Shown here: positions 52,405-61,976 of the stretch, piece after piece
How the letters are laid out: each line of letters starts with the position of its first letter
Numbering within the stretch: the first letter of the stretch is position 1
DNA from: Segatella baroniae DSM 16972 = JCM 13447
GTDB taxonomy: Bacteria; Bacteroidota; Bacteroidia; Bacteroidales; Bacteroidaceae
Direction of reading: 5' to 3'
NCBI RefSeq assembly: GCF_000426585.1
Contig: NZ_AUFQ01000016.1
Location: forward strand, 1 to 64,000
DNA: 64,000 nucleotides
Made by a program: the position numbers and the translations under genes
The notes under the pieces: model-generated
What the model was told of the DNA's origin: nothing
What the model saw: only the letters and a program-made list of their open reading frames with translations
Databases searched by the model: none

Positions 52405-53469
52405 TTATAACTGGGTTCTGCGATAGAACTCTACATTTTCCTTTGACAACAGCTCTATGGGCATATAGTTGACGGGCTGGACTTTCTTCTTCAGGACGAT
52501 GGCCTGGAACAAAGCGTCGACACAACTGTAGCCCTGCTGGTAGGCATGCTGGGCTATCAGGAACGAGATACTGCCCTGAAGCAGGCATTCGGCATTCTTG
52601 GGCACCATGTCATAGCCCATGATTTGAATGTCACGATGGTTGTGACGAAGCAGAAAGTCGCCAACGAGATGAGCCTTGGAGTTGAGCGTAATGCAGTGGT
52701 GAACGTCGGGATGGGTGTGGAAGAAGTCCTCCAGAACCTTGTCGAAATCCTTTTTTGACATGCCCAGCGGCAACTCCAGTTCCGTGATTTTGATACCGGG
52801 GAAATGGTCGCGCATGTAATGGCGGAAGCCCACTTCACGGTTGGCCTGCTGCTTGCTGACCACGATTCCGTCCTTGGTGTGCTTCATCAGCATGATTTCT
52901 TTCTCCTGTGAGGCTATCAGCATGAGCATCTTTGCGGCGAAAAAGCCACTGGCGAAGGAGTCTTGACCGAAAAACGACAGGGGACGAAGGTCGGGCATGT
53001 AGGAGTCGAGCAAGACAAATGGAATCTCAAGTCTGTGCAATTGGTCGGTGAACCTGCGTGTCATCTCCAGCGTGGAGGGCACGATGATGACGCCGTCGGG
53101 ATGCGTCTCGATGCAATTCTCATAGACCGACTTGAAAGAAAGGTCGTCAAAACGCTGATAATAGAGGAAATTTACATTGACATGGAAGTCGCGCAGGGCT
53201 TCCATTGCTTTGCGGGCACCCTCTTCTATCTCCTCCCAATAGGCTTCCGACTCATGCTTTGGGAGTACGATTTGAATCTGGTAAGACTTGTTGTAGGCCA
53301 AAGCGCTGGCATACATGTTGGGCTGATAGTTCATCTCCTTCAAGGCTTTTTCAACCTTTTCGCGGGCGGACGGCGATACATTGGGGCGATTGTGCAACAC
53401 ACGGTCTACGGTCCCCACAGATACGCAGGCTCTTTCTGCGATGTCCTTGATACGTATTTTCTCTGTCAT
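52405..53469 (-). CDS. LacI-family transcriptional regulator
   Basis: 354 residues from ATG 53469 (MTEKIRIKDIAERACVSVGT); the frame is open upstream but the HTH starts here. Helix-turn-helix plus hinge (NVSPSAREKVEKALKEMNYQ), then a periplasmic-binding-type sensor domain (IQIVLPKHESEAYWEEIEEG, GFFAAKMLMLIASQEKEIML, DIQIMGYDMVPKNAECLLQG). Ligand probably a sugar, but no sugar-use genes are next to it; only the nhaC relic follows 11 bases later. Divergent from the sensor kinase gene. Confidence 0.92.
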   Translation of the reverse strand: MTEKIRIKDIAERACVSVGTVDRVLHNRPNVSPSAREKVEKALKEMNYQPNMYASALAYNKSYQIQIVLPKHESEAYWEEIEEGARKAMEALRDFHVNVNFLYYQRFDDLSFKSVYENCIETHPDGVIIVPSTLEMTRRFTDQLHRLEIPFVLLDSYMPDLRPLSFFGQDSFASGFFAAKMLMLIASQEKEIMLMKHTKDGIVVSKQQANREVGFRHYMRDHFPGIKITELELPLGMSKKDFDKVLEDFFHTHPDVHHCITLNSKAHLVGDFLLRHNHRDIQIMGYDMVPKNAECLLQGSISFLIAQHAYQQGYSCVDALFQAIVLKKKVQPVNYMPIELLSKENVEFYRRTQL

Positions 53470-53551
53470 GCTCTGGCTTGTTTTGACACTTTGGGGCTGT
53501 TTGAACTGTTGAAAAAGCGTAACATACAATGCACCAGCACCCTAAACGCTG

Positions 53552-53559
53552 CAAAAGTA
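53552..53559 (-). promoter_or_regulatory. LacI gene -7 box
   Basis: Minus-strand TACTTTTG with a TTG 23 bases upstream (53583-53585); leader of about 80 bases. Confidence 0.55.
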
Positions 53560-53653
53560 GCAATAAAATGTTAATAACCGCTCAATCGCACAGCTGATTT
53601 TTGTGCGTTTGTGTTTTTCATGGGTTTTATTTCAGCCTTTCAGGAATAATCTG

Positions 53654-53661
53654 TATTTTTG
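53654..53661 (+). promoter_or_regulatory. -7 box for the sensor kinase operon
   Basis: Plus-strand TATTTTTG only 8 bases before the ATG at 53670, so the leader would be a few bases; -33 element poor. Confidence 0.45.
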
Positions 53662-53669
53662 CATTCAGC

Positions 53670-56600
53670 ATGAAGGTATTGGTTCACCTTTTATATAATA
53701 AGGAACGTTTGTTGAGTTGTCGTCATTCTCTTTACAGCTGTCTCCTGGGGATTTCTTTCTTTTGGAGCGTCCTCTTGTTGTCCTCCTGCGAGCCGTCGTA
53801 CAACAAAGAGGTTGATGAACTGAACCAAGCGTCCTATTCTTTTCACTATCGCAATCTCGATTCCACCAAGGTCTTGGCCGAAAGGGCGTTGACTTTGGCA
53901 CAGATTTATGACGCCGGTTGGGCGGAAGCGAAGAACAATCTCGCTTTTGTCAAGATAGCCCGGATGGATTACGATGCAGCCAATGCGTTGTTGGATGAGA
54001 TTCTTGACAAGAGCGACAACCAGTTGGAACTGTATGTTGCCAATGTCCAGAAGATGCGATTGTGCCAGCGTCAGTCGCGCAACAAGGACTTCTACATCTA
54101 TCGCCAGCAGGCCATGCGGTGCCAGAAGCGCATCAAGGAGGAGACGAAGGAGCTTTCCGAACGGCAGCAACAGCGTCTGACGTATGCCGACAGCGAGTTT
54201 GCCATCGTGGAGTCCACCTATTTTTATTATATAGGAATGCAGAAAAAGTCGATTGCGGCATTGGAACGAATCGACCCTTATGGTGAAATCGTGAAGGATA
54301 CGGCCCAGTTGTTGGCTTACTATTACAATGTAGGCTCCGGCGGAATCATCACGAAGGGAACTCCGCGGGAGGTCAGCCAGCGTGAATTCGATTACTTGAT
54401 ACAGTGTCTGACAGGCTCGTTGAAGCATGGCTACGTATATTGGGAGGCCAATTCGTTGCAGGCCATCAGCGAACACTTGCGCCTGTCACCTCTTCGCGAC
54501 ACCCTTATCATGGAGAATCTGCCGGCTATGAAGTTCGTCAATACCGACCACATGCCCGATTCCCTTTTGGCGGGCAACTTGGCAGAGCGGGCCACCAGGC
54601 TGTTTACGGAGTATGGAGACGTGTATCAGACGGCCGGCGCCTATCGGACGTTGGCCGAGTGTTACTGGGATTTGAAGGACTATCGCAGCGCATTGATATG
54701 CCTGAACGACGCCCTGGAGAAGGATACGGTGATCAATCGGGCCCCCGATCTGGTGGCGTCGATACGCGAACAGTTGTCGCTGGCCTATTCCGCTATCGAC
54801 GACAAGCCCAAGAGCGACTACAATCGCAACATCTATCTGGACATGCAGGAGATGACCCGGCAGGACCGCCAGCTCGACGCGCGCGCCGCCCAGCTCGACC
54901 TTTCGTCCCAACAGCTGAACTGGATGATTGCGGGCGTGGTCCTGATGATACTCCTTGTCATATCGTTGCTTTTCCTTTTCTCCAGAATGCGCCGTAAAAA
55001 AGACGCCGAGGACTCGCTGGAAGACTTGCTGAGGCCCCTGCGCCGTTGGAATGTAAGGGAGGCGGAGGAGATGAGTCGCCTGGAAGAACAGAACGAAGAG
55101 GTGGACGAACAGATAGAGATTGCGAAGCTGCATGTGTTGAACAACAAGAAAAGGAATGTGGAGCAGCGGGCCAAAGTGGCCTTGGTGAACAGCGTCACGC
55201 CTTTTATCGACCGCATTTTGAATGAGGTGAGCCGACTGTCGCATTCCTGCGAGCCGGCTGAAGTCAGACAACAACGTTTCGATTATATAGCCGAACTCAC
55301 CGGACAAATCAATCATTACAATGACATCCTCACCCATTGGATTCAGTTGAGGCAAGGCGAATTGAATCTGCGCATCGAGAGTTTCCCGCTTGCCGAGCTG
55401 TTCAATCTTGTCGCCAAGGGGCAGATGAGCTTCAGCTTGCGGGGCGTCCGCTTGGAGGTGGAAGCGACCCGGGCTGTCGTGAAGGCCGACAAGACCTTGA
55501 CTTTGTTCATGATCAACACGATTGCGGACAACGCCCGCAAGTTCACGGACAAGGGGGGAGTCGTCACCGTGTCGGCTGAGGAAACCGATTCTTACGTGGA
55601 AGTGTCTGTCACCGATGACGGATGCGGCATGGACGACGAGCAGTTGGCCCACGTCTTCGACCATAAACCTGGGAAAAGCGGGCACGGCTTCGGACTCATG
55701 AACTGCAAGGGAATCATCGAGAAGTACAAGAAAATCAGCACGGTGTTCAACGTCTGCATGATAGGAGCCGTCAGTCGAAAGGCCGAAGGCAGCCGTTTCT
55801 TCTTCCGCTTGCCCAAGGGCATTGCCCGCACCGTGTCGCTATTGCTGTTGTCAATGGCCACTTTCGGCCATCTTTCGGCCAAGGACGACCACGTGGTCTT
55901 TGGCAAGGCATATCGTCAGAACAAGGTCTTCTACAACGCTTCACGCTTTGCCGACAGCGTTTATTTTGCAAATATCAATGGCCGATACGACCGTGCGCTG
56001 CAACTTGCCGACTCCACTTACAAGTATCTGCACGCCATCCCCAGGCGATTGCGCAACAAAGACTACAATCTCATCCTGCTCGACGTGAAGAATGAGGCGG
56101 CCGTCGCAGCCTTAGCGTTGCACAAATGGGATTTGTATAGAGCCAACAACAAGGTTTATACGCAGTTGTTCAGAAAGATGTCGGCCGACAATACGCTTGA
56201 CAATTACGTGCGGGTGATGCAGCGAAGCGAGACCAGCAAGAGTGTTGCCATCATCCTGTTGGTGCTCTTGTTGCTAAGTATCTTCCCCGCATATTACTTC
56301 CTTTACTATCGCCACGTCGTGTTTTATCGTTATTGTGTGGAGCTGGTCAACATCATAAACGGCAAGTTGCTTTCGGACATTCCGGCTCAGGAGAAGCTCG
56401 AACAGCTCGATTTGATCTGGAATCGGCGCAAGCGTTATCTCAGCGGAAGGGAGAATCGGCTGGCCAATATCGTCAATCAGATTCGCTCTGCGCTGAAAGA
56501 AAGCATAGCCAACAAGCAGCTGTGGCAGGACAATATCGAATTGACACGCGACGAACTGCGGCGCACCCGATATGAAGAGGCGCGTCTGTATGTCAGCAAC

Positions 56601-57134
56601 AACGTGCTGGACAACTGCCTTTCCACGCTCAAGCACGAGACGATGTATTACCCTTCACGCATCAGCAGGCTGATGGAAGAGGGGCGGGAGCGGAATCTTG
56701 TGGCTATTGGAGAGGTGGCCAGCTATTACAAACAGCTCTATTCCATCTTGAGCGAGCAGGCCATGATGCAGCTGAACTATGAGCTGCGGATGGATGACGA
56801 CATGCTGAAATACTTGCTCGACATGCTCAAGCGTCTTAGCAAATGCCACGCCGCCGCTCATGAAACGGCAAGTCGGGATGAGCATTATGTCGTGCTGAAA
56901 GACCGGCTGACGGGCGTTTCGCTTTCGGAAGAGCAATGCAAAGACCTCTTTACGCCTGTTTCCGTGAACATAGAGTTCATGATATGCCGCCAGATTGTGC
57001 GTGAAATCGGAGAGATGACCAACATGCGCGGCAGCGGCATCCAGGCCCTGCGGCTGAACGACCATGAGGTTATGATAGAGATTACGCTGCCTAAGAAATT
57101 TATGAGTAAACTGCAAATATATGGACAAGTTTAA
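53670..57134 (+). CDS. double sensor histidine kinase, DUF5112/DUF5113-like
   Basis: 1,154 residues, apparently two sensors in one chain. Part 1: lipobox-like N-terminus (VLLLSSCEPS), periplasmic TPR-like domain, membrane helix at about 417-440 (IAGVVLMILLVISLLFLFSR), coiled coil, then a kinase core with N-box NTIADNARKF (near 615) and G-boxes DDGCGMDDEQ and GHGFGLMNCKG (near 650-675). Part 2: a signal-like helix after the kinase (ARTVSLLLLSMATFGHLSA, near 717), a second periplasmic domain, a helix near 857-880 (AIILLVLLLLSIFPAYYFLY) and a cytoplasmic end with STLKHETMYYP (near 986), reminiscent of an H-box but with degenerate ATP motifs. DUF assignment is from memory. Overlaps the response regulator gene by 14 bases. 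Confidence 0.8.
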   Translation: MKVLVHLLYNKERLLSCRHSLYSCLLGISFFWSVLLLSSCEPSYNKEVDELNQASYSFHYRNLDSTKVLAERALTLAQIYDAGWAEAKNNLAFVKIARMDYDAANALLDEILDKSDNQLELYVANVQKMRLCQRQSRNKDFYIYRQQAMRCQKRIKEETKELSERQQQRLTYADSEFAIVESTYFYYIGMQKKSIAALERIDPYGEIVKDTAQLLAYYYNVGSGGIITKGTPREVSQREFDYLIQCLTGSLKHGYVYWEANSLQAISEHLRLSPLRDTLIMENLPAMKFVNTDHMPDSLLAGNLAERATRLFTEYGDVYQTAGAYRTLAECYWDLKDYRSALICLNDALEKDTVINRAPDLVASIREQLSLAYSAIDDKPKSDYNRNIYLDMQEMTRQDRQLDARAAQLDLSSQQLNWMIAGVVLMILLVISLLFLFSRMRRKKDAEDSLEDLLRPLRRWNVREAEEMSRLEEQNEEVDEQIEIAKLHVLNNKKRNVEQRAKVALVNSVTPFIDRILNEVSRLSHSCEPAEVRQQRFDYIAELTGQINHYNDILTHWIQLRQGELNLRIESFPLAELFNLVAKGQMSFSLRGVRLEVEATRAVVKADKTLTLFMINTIADNARKFTDKGGVVTVSAEETDSYVEVSVTDDGCGMDDEQLAHVFDHKPGKSGHGFGLMNCKGIIEKYKKISTVFNVCMIGAVSRKAEGSRFFFRLPKGIARTVSLLLLSMATFGHLSAKDDHVVFGKAYRQNKVFYNASRFADSVYFANINGRYDRALQLADSTYKYLHAIPRRLRNKDYNLILLDVKNEAAVAALALHKWDLYRANNKVYTQLFRKMSADNTLDNYVRVMQRSETSKSVAIILLVLLLLSIFPAYYFLYYRHVVFYRYCVELVNIINGKLLSDIPAQEKLEQLDLIWNRRKRYLSGRENRLANIVNQIRSALKESIANKQLWQDNIELTRDELRRTRYEEARLYVSNNVLDNCLSTLKHETMYYPSRISRLMEEGRERNLVAIGEVASYYKQLYSILSEQAMMQLNYELRMDDDMLKYLLDMLKRLSKCHAAAHETASRDEHYVVLKDRLTGVSLSEEQCKDLFTPVSVNIEFMICRQIVREIGEMTNMRGSGIQALRLNDHEVMIEITLPKKFMSKLQIYGQV

Positions 57135-57846
57135 GGTAATCATCGTAGAGGATGTACCTTTGGAATTGAAAGGTACCGAGGGAATCATTCGTAATGATAT
57201 TCCGGAAGCCCGGATTGTAGGCACCGCGGAGAACGAACCGAGCTTCTGGAAACTGCTGAAAGCCGACAAACCCGACTTGGTTCTGCTCGACTTGGGGCTT
57301 GGAGGCTCCACCACCATCGGGGTTGAAATATGCCGCCACACCAAGGAAAGCCATCCCGACATCAAGGTTCTGATATTCACGGGTGAGATTCTGAACGAGA
57401 AGTTGTGGGTCGATGTGCTGGACGCGGGCTGCGACGGAATCATCCTGAAGAGCGGGGAACTGCTCACCCGGGGCGATGTCGCCAGCGTGATGGGTGGCAA
57501 GAAGATGGTTTTCAACCAGCCCATCATGGAGAAAATCGTCGAACGTTTCAAGCGGAGTGTCAACAATCAGATCATGCGGCAGGAAGCGTTGGTCAACTAT
57601 GAGATCGACGAATACGACGAACGTTTCCTCCGCCACTTGGCGCTGGGCTACACCAAGGAGCAGATCACCAATCTGCGGGGCATGCCTTTCGGCGTGAAGA
57701 GCCTGGAGAAACGGCAGAACGAGTTGGTGCAGAAGCTCTTTCCCGACGGCAATGGCCGCTTGGGCGTCAATGCGACGCGGCTGGTGGTGCGTGCGTTGGA
57801 ACTCCGAATACTTGACATTGACAATTTGTTGCCCGACGAAGAATGA
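57121..57846 (+). CDS. response regulator with C-terminal HTH
   Basis: 241 residues. Receiver domain: KVIIVEDVPLELKGTEGIIR, phospho-acceptor Asp in LVLLDLGLGGST, and the conserved Lys in GCDGIILKSGELL. The C-terminal ~75 residues (YDERFLRHLALGYTKEQITN, LRGMPFGVKSLEKRQNELVQ) look like a LuxR/NarL-type DNA-binding domain. Its start overlaps the end of the sensor gene by 14 bases, so it is the cognate regulator. Target genes unknown; the membrane protein immediately after may be part of the system. Confidence 0.88.
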   Translation: MDKFKVIIVEDVPLELKGTEGIIRNDIPEARIVGTAENEPSFWKLLKADKPDLVLLDLGLGGSTTIGVEICRHTKESHPDIKVLIFTGEILNEKLWVDVLDAGCDGIILKSGELLTRGDVASVMGGKKMVFNQPIMEKIVERFKRSVNNQIMRQEALVNYEIDEYDERFLRHLALGYTKEQITNLRGMPFGVKSLEKRQNELVQKLFPDGNGRLGVNATRLVVRALELRILDIDNLLPDEE

Positions 57847-58430
57847 ATCGAAAGCTGGCCGTCATATCGCTTTTTCTGGCAATAACCGAAGCTGCCCTCA
57901 TCCTGGCATCGTGGCTTGTCACCGCGGCAATGCCCGAACTCTCGGTCCGCTCCTTGCTGAGCAGCGAGGGCATTCGGTGGTTCTTCGGCCGTTTCACCAC
58001 GAATATGGCTTCACCGGTGTTGGTGTGGTTGGTCATGGCCTTCGTCGCCATGGGCTCTGTGGAGGAAAGCCGGCTGCTGACACGCTACAGCAAGCTGTCC
58101 TATCGCGAACGCTTCGCCATGTCCATCGTGTGGATGGAGTTGGCAGGCATTCTGATGGTCTTGGGCTTGCTGACGCTGTTGCCTCATGCCGTGTTGGCCA
58201 ATGTCAACGGCGAACTTTTTCCGAGCAGCTTCTCTTGGAGCCTGATTCCTGTCGTATGTTTTTCCTTGAGTTTGTTCAGTTTGACCTACGCGTTGGTCAG
58301 CGGGCACATCGAACGGCTGGAACAGTTGTTCGACCTCCTTACGTTCGGATTGCGCAAGCATGCCGGCTGGCTGCTGGTCTACATCCTCTTCATGCAGGTC
58401 TACTATTCTTTCCGCTTCGTGTTCTTCTGA
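57843..58430 (+). CDS. small polytopic membrane protein
   Basis: 195 residues with about five hydrophobic helices (AVISLFLAITEAALILASWL, ASPVLVWLVMAFVAMGS, IPVVCFSLSLFSLTYALVSG, WLLVYILFMQVYYSFRFVFF). The stretch VRSLLSSEGIRWFFGRFTTN resembles the N-terminal region of AbgT-type transporters, but the protein is far shorter than the ~500 residues of that family, so it is either a distinct family or a stand-alone derivative. Start overlaps the response-regulator stop (ATGA), so it belongs to the same translational unit. Confidence 0.8.
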   Translation: MNRKLAVISLFLAITEAALILASWLVTAAMPELSVRSLLSSEGIRWFFGRFTTNMASPVLVWLVMAFVAMGSVEESRLLTRYSKLSYRERFAMSIVWMELAGILMVLGLLTLLPHAVLANVNGELFPSSFSWSLIPVVCFSLSLFSLTYALVSGHIERLEQLFDLLTFGLRKHAGWLLVYILFMQVYYSFRFVFF

Positions 58431-58450
58431 GAAAGACGCTCGCGAGGCGC

Positions 58451-60250
58451 TTATAGAATTTCGGAAAGCTCAAGCCACCGCATTCCCTTCTCGTCAAGTT
58501 CTTCCTTGAGAATCGGCAGCCGCTTGCTCTTTTCGGTCAGTTCGTCCACGGAAAGGCCGCCGCTGCACAAGTCCTGTTCGATGGCGGCCTGTTCCTTCTC
58601 CAACGCTTCGATGTCTTTTTCAAGCTGTTCAAACTCCCGTTTCTCCTTGAAGGTCATCTTGCGCTTGGTCTCGTGGCGGTAGTCCTTCTTGGGAGCTTCC
58701 TTCGTCTTGGTCTCTTCTGCGGCCTCCTTGCTTTGCAGTTGGCTGTATTCGCGGAACTGCGTGTAGTTGCCGGGGAAGTCCTTGACGACGCCGTCGCCCT
58801 TGAACACGAGCAGATGGTCCACCACCTTGTCCATGAAATAGCGGTCGTGGCTCACGACGATGACGCAACCGGGGAAGTCCTGCAAGTATTCCTCCAGCAC
58901 TTGCAGCGTCTGGATGTCGAGGTCGTTGGTCGGTTCGTCCAGCACCAGGAAGTTGGGATTGCGCATCAGCACCGTGCAGAGATACAGTTTGCGCTTCTCT
59001 CCGCCGCTCAGTTTGTAGACATGATTGTGCTGCTGTTCGGGCGTGAACATGAAATACTGTAGAAACTGGCTGGCCGTCATGTGCCGTCCGCCGCCCAAGT
59101 CTATGTAGTCGGCCACGTCGGTGATGACGTCGATCACTTTCTGGTCGTCCCTGAACTTCAAACCCTCCTGTGAGAAGTAGCCGAATCTCACCGTTTCGCC
59201 GATGTCGAAACGGCCGCTGTCGGGCTTGACCAGGCCCAGAAGCATCTTGATGAAGGTCGACTTGCCCGTGCCGTTGTTGCCGACAATGCCCATTTTCTCG
59301 AATCGGGCGAAGTTGTAGTAGAAGTCTTTCAGGATGACCGTTTCGCTTTGCGTTCCCGCGGCGTTGTTGCCGTCGTTGAACGACTTGCTGACATACTGGC
59401 ATTCGAATATCTTCGACCCGATATACACGCTGCCGGCTTTCAGCCGTATCTGCCGTTCCTCTATCCGTTGCTTGGCCTTGGCCTGCAGTTCGTAGAAAGC
59501 GTCTTCGCGATAGCGGGCCTTGTGTCCACGCGCCTGGGGCATGCGGCGCATCCATTCCAGCTCGGTGCGGTACAGGTTGTTGGCCCTTGCGATTTCGGCC
59601 CTCGTGTTGTCGATGCGCTCCTGACGCTTTTCCAGGTAATAGCTGTAGTTGCCCCGATAGGTGTAGATGGTCCGGTTGTCGAGTTCCAGTATCAAGTTGC
59701 ACACCCGGTCGAGGAAGAATCGGTCGTGGGTGACTATGAACAGCGTCTTGTTGCCGCGTCTGAGGAATCCTTCGAGCCACTCTATCATCTCCAGATCGAG
59801 GTGGTTGGTGGGCTCGTCGAGTATCAGCAGGTCGGGTTCCGTAATCAACACGTTGGCCAAGGCCACCCGTTTCTGCTGTCCGCCGCTGAGCTGTCCCATC
59901 GGTTTCTCCAGGTTGGTGATTTTCAGTTGCGTCAGAATCTGCTTGGCTTTCAGTATCTTTTCGGGGTCGCCCCGGTGGTTGAAGCAGGCTTCGAGCACCG
60001 TCTCTTCCGGCGCGAAAGCCGGACTTTGCTCCAGATAGCCCAGCCGCAGGTCGTTCTTGAAGATGATGTCGCCCTCATCCTTGCCCTCCTTGCCCGTGAT
60101 GACGCTCAGCAATGTCGACTTGCCGGTGCCGTTTTGCGCCACAAGCCCTACGCGTTGGCCCTCGGCAATTGAAAAGTTGATACGATTGAAGAGAACTTGA
60201 GCACCGAAACGCTTGCTCAAGTTCTGAACATCCATATAGGGAACTGCCAT
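58451..60250 (-). CDS. ABC-F family ATPase (Uup-like)
   Basis: 599 residues, two ABC domains without membrane helices. Walker A GTGKSTLL and GTGKSTFI, signatures LSGGQQKRVALA and LSGGEKRKLYLC, Walker B LLILDEPTNHLD and FLVLDEPTNDLD. A linker carries NLYRTELEWMRRMPQARGHK; the C-terminus is a coiled coil (KREFEQLEKDIEALEKEQAA). ABC-F proteins act on the ribosome or, for Uup, in DNA transactions; the C-terminal coiled coil favours the Uup branch. It starts 6 bases after the engB stop on the same strand and is co-transcribed with it. Confidence 0.92.
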   Translation of the reverse strand: MAVPYMDVQNLSKRFGAQVLFNRINFSIAEGQRVGLVAQNGTGKSTLLSVITGKEGKDEGDIIFKNDLRLGYLEQSPAFAPEETVLEACFNHRGDPEKILKAKQILTQLKITNLEKPMGQLSGGQQKRVALANVLITEPDLLILDEPTNHLDLEMIEWLEGFLRRGNKTLFIVTHDRFFLDRVCNLILELDNRTIYTYRGNYSYYLEKRQERIDNTRAEIARANNLYRTELEWMRRMPQARGHKARYREDAFYELQAKAKQRIEERQIRLKAGSVYIGSKIFECQYVSKSFNDGNNAAGTQSETVILKDFYYNFARFEKMGIVGNNGTGKSTFIKMLLGLVKPDSGRFDIGETVRFGYFSQEGLKFRDDQKVIDVITDVADYIDLGGGRHMTASQFLQYFMFTPEQQHNHVYKLSGGEKRKLYLCTVLMRNPNFLVLDEPTNDLDIQTLQVLEEYLQDFPGCVIVVSHDRYFMDKVVDHLLVFKGDGVVKDFPGNYTQFREYSQLQSKEAAEETKTKEAPKKDYRHETKRKMTFKEKREFEQLEKDIEALEKEQAAIEQDLCSGGLSVDELTEKSKRLPILKEELDEKGMRWLELSEIL

Positions 60251-60256
60251 TTCTCG

Positions 60257-60844
60257 TCAGATGAATTTGCCGATATAGTCCAACACTTCTTCCTTCCCCG
60301 TCTTCTTTTCAGCCGACGTGATGAACGCCGGCGGGAGCTCTTCCCACACGTCTTTCAGCTCGTCGAGCCACGCCTTGGCGTTCTGCTTGGCCTTGCCCGG
60401 CCCCAGCTTGTCGGCCTTGGTGAAGATGATGGAGAAGGGAATGCCGCTCATGCCCAGCCAGTCTACGAACTCACGGTCTATCTTCTGTTGCTTGTGACGG
60501 ACGTCGATGAGCACGAAGAGGTTGACCAATTGTTCGCGCTGCAGCACATAGCCGCGAATCATCCGTTCGAGTTTTTCGCGCTCCGTCTTCGACCGTTTGG
60601 CGAATCCGTAGCCCGGAAGGTCCACCAGATACCATTCGTTGTTGATGATGAAGTGGTTGATGAGCAACGTCTTGCCCGGCGTGGAGGAAGTCTTGGCCAG
60701 CTGGCGGTTGTTGCAGAGCATGTTGATGAGGCTCGACTTGCCCACATTCGAGCGACCGATAAACGCAAATTCAGGCAATGGGTTGGTGGGACATTTGCTC
60801 ACCGTTGGTGAGGATATGACAAATTCGGCTTTCTTGATGTCCAT
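60257..60844 (-). CDS. engB: ribosome biogenesis GTPase EngB (YsxC/YihA)
   Basis: 195 residues from ATG 60844 ([20 protein letters not shown]). GTPase motifs: [16 protein letters not shown] (G1), [14 protein letters not shown] (G2), DLPGYGFAK (G3), [10 protein letters not shown] (G4). It assists assembly of the large ribosomal subunit. First gene of a pair with the ABC-F ATPase. Promoter box TACCTTTG 23 bases upstream, divergent from the oxidoreductase gene. Confidence 0.95.
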   Translation of the reverse strand: MDIKKAEFVISSPTVSKCPTNPLPEFAFIGRSNVGKSSLINMLCNNRQLAKTSSTPGKTLLINHFIINNEWYLVDLPGYGFAKRSKTEREKLERMIRGYVLQREQLVNLFVLIDVRHKQQKIDREFVDWLGMSGIPFSIIFTKADKLGPGKAKQNAKAWLDELKDVWEELPPAFITSAEKKTGKEEVLDYIGKFI

Positions 60845-60863
60845 GTCGAATAAAAAGTATTTG

Positions 60864-60894
60864 TTGCAAAGGTAATAAAAAAATATTATCTTTG
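60864..60894 (+). promoter_or_regulatory. promoter of the Gfo/Idh oxidoreductase gene
   Basis: TTG (60864-60866), 20 bases, TATCTTTG (60887-60894), 39 bases before the ATG; it overlaps the divergent engB box. Confidence 0.65.
60867..60874 (-). promoter_or_regulatory. engB -7 box
   Basis: Minus-strand TACCTTTG 23 bases before the engB ATG, lying within the spacer of the divergent promoter, so the two promoters probably compete for polymerase. Confidence 0.55.
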
Positions 60895-60933
60895 CACGAC
60901 GATACAGTTGTTTTATAGTAAGCAGATCGATAA

Positions 60934-61917
60934 ATGAAGCCAATCAGTTGGGGATTCATAGGTTGTGGTGAGGTGACGGAGAAGAAGTCGGGCCCGGCCT
61001 TCAACGAAGTGCCCGGTTCTCATGTAGAGGCCGTGATGAGTAGGAACGAGGGCAAGGCGCGTTCGTATGCCGAGCGTCACCACGTGCCCAAGTGGTACAC
61101 CGACGCCCAGGAGCTGATAGACGACCCGGAGGTCAACGCCATCTACATCGCGACGCCCCCCAGCAGCCACGCCACCTTCGCCATCATGGCCATGTTGGCG
61201 GGAAAACCCGTCTACGTGGAGAAGCCTTTGGCCGCAAGCTATGAAGATTGCGCCCGCATCAACCGTATCAGCCAGCAGACGGGGGTGCCCTGTTTTGTGG
61301 CTTATTACCGCCGCTATCTGCCCTATTTCCAGCGTGTGAAGCGCATCATCGACGGCGGCGTGATCGGTAACATCACCAATGTGCAGATTCGTTTCTCCGT
61401 TCCGCCGCGCGATTTGGACTATTCCCAGGCCACGTCGCTGCCCTGGCGGCTGCAGCCCGACATCGCCGGAGGCGGCTATTTCTATGACCTGGCCCCCCAT
61501 CAGCTCGACATCTTGCAGGAACTGTTCGGCGTCATCACCCGCGCCCACGGCTATTGCGCCAACCGCGCCCATCTTTATCAGGCCGAAGACTCCATCAGCG
61601 CGTGCTTCCTCTTCGAGAACGGCATGCCCGGCAGCGGCTCCTGGTGCTTCGTCGGGCACCAGAGCGCCCGGGAAGACTGCGTGGAAGTGGTGGGGGAGAA
61701 GGGCATGCTCACCTTCTCGGTCTTCGACTACGCGCCCATTCAGGTGGTGACCAGCGAAGGCCACACGAGCATTCGGGTGCCCAACCCGTCCTATGTGCAG
61801 CTGCCCATCATCCAGTCGGTCATCGAAGACCTGCAAGGCATAGGCTCGTGCTCGGCCACCAGCGTCAGCGCGACGCCCGTCAATTGGGTGATGGACCGTA
61901 TTTTGGGCAAGTTGTAA
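60934..61917 (+). CDS. Gfo/Idh/MocA-family oxidoreductase
   Basis: 327 residues. Rossmann start [20 protein letters not shown], the VYVEKPLA motif near residue 95, and the [14 protein letters not shown] motif near 188 of the Gfo/Idh/MocA family; no signal peptide. NAD(P)-dependent sugar or cyclitol dehydrogenases are the common activity; substrate cannot be told. The DUF4421 gene follows 60 bases downstream in the same direction. Confidence 0.92.
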   Translation: MKPISWGFIGCGEVTEKKSGPAFNEVPGSHVEAVMSRNEGKARSYAERHHVPKWYTDAQELIDDPEVNAIYIATPPSSHATFAIMAMLAGKPVYVEKPLAASYEDCARINRISQQTGVPCFVAYYRRYLPYFQRVKRIIDGGVIGNITNVQIRFSVPPRDLDYSQATSLPWRLQPDIAGGGYFYDLAPHQLDILQELFGVITRAHGYCANRAHLYQAEDSISACFLFENGMPGSGSWCFVGHQSAREDCVEVVGEKGMLTFSVFDYAPIQVVTSEGHTSIRVPNPSYVQLPIIQSVIEDLQGIGSCSATSVSATPVNWVMDRILGKL

Positions 61918-61976
61918 TTGATTCATCATTTCCACAAAGGCTGTCGTGCAGCCGTCACATGTCAAGTTTCGCCGTC

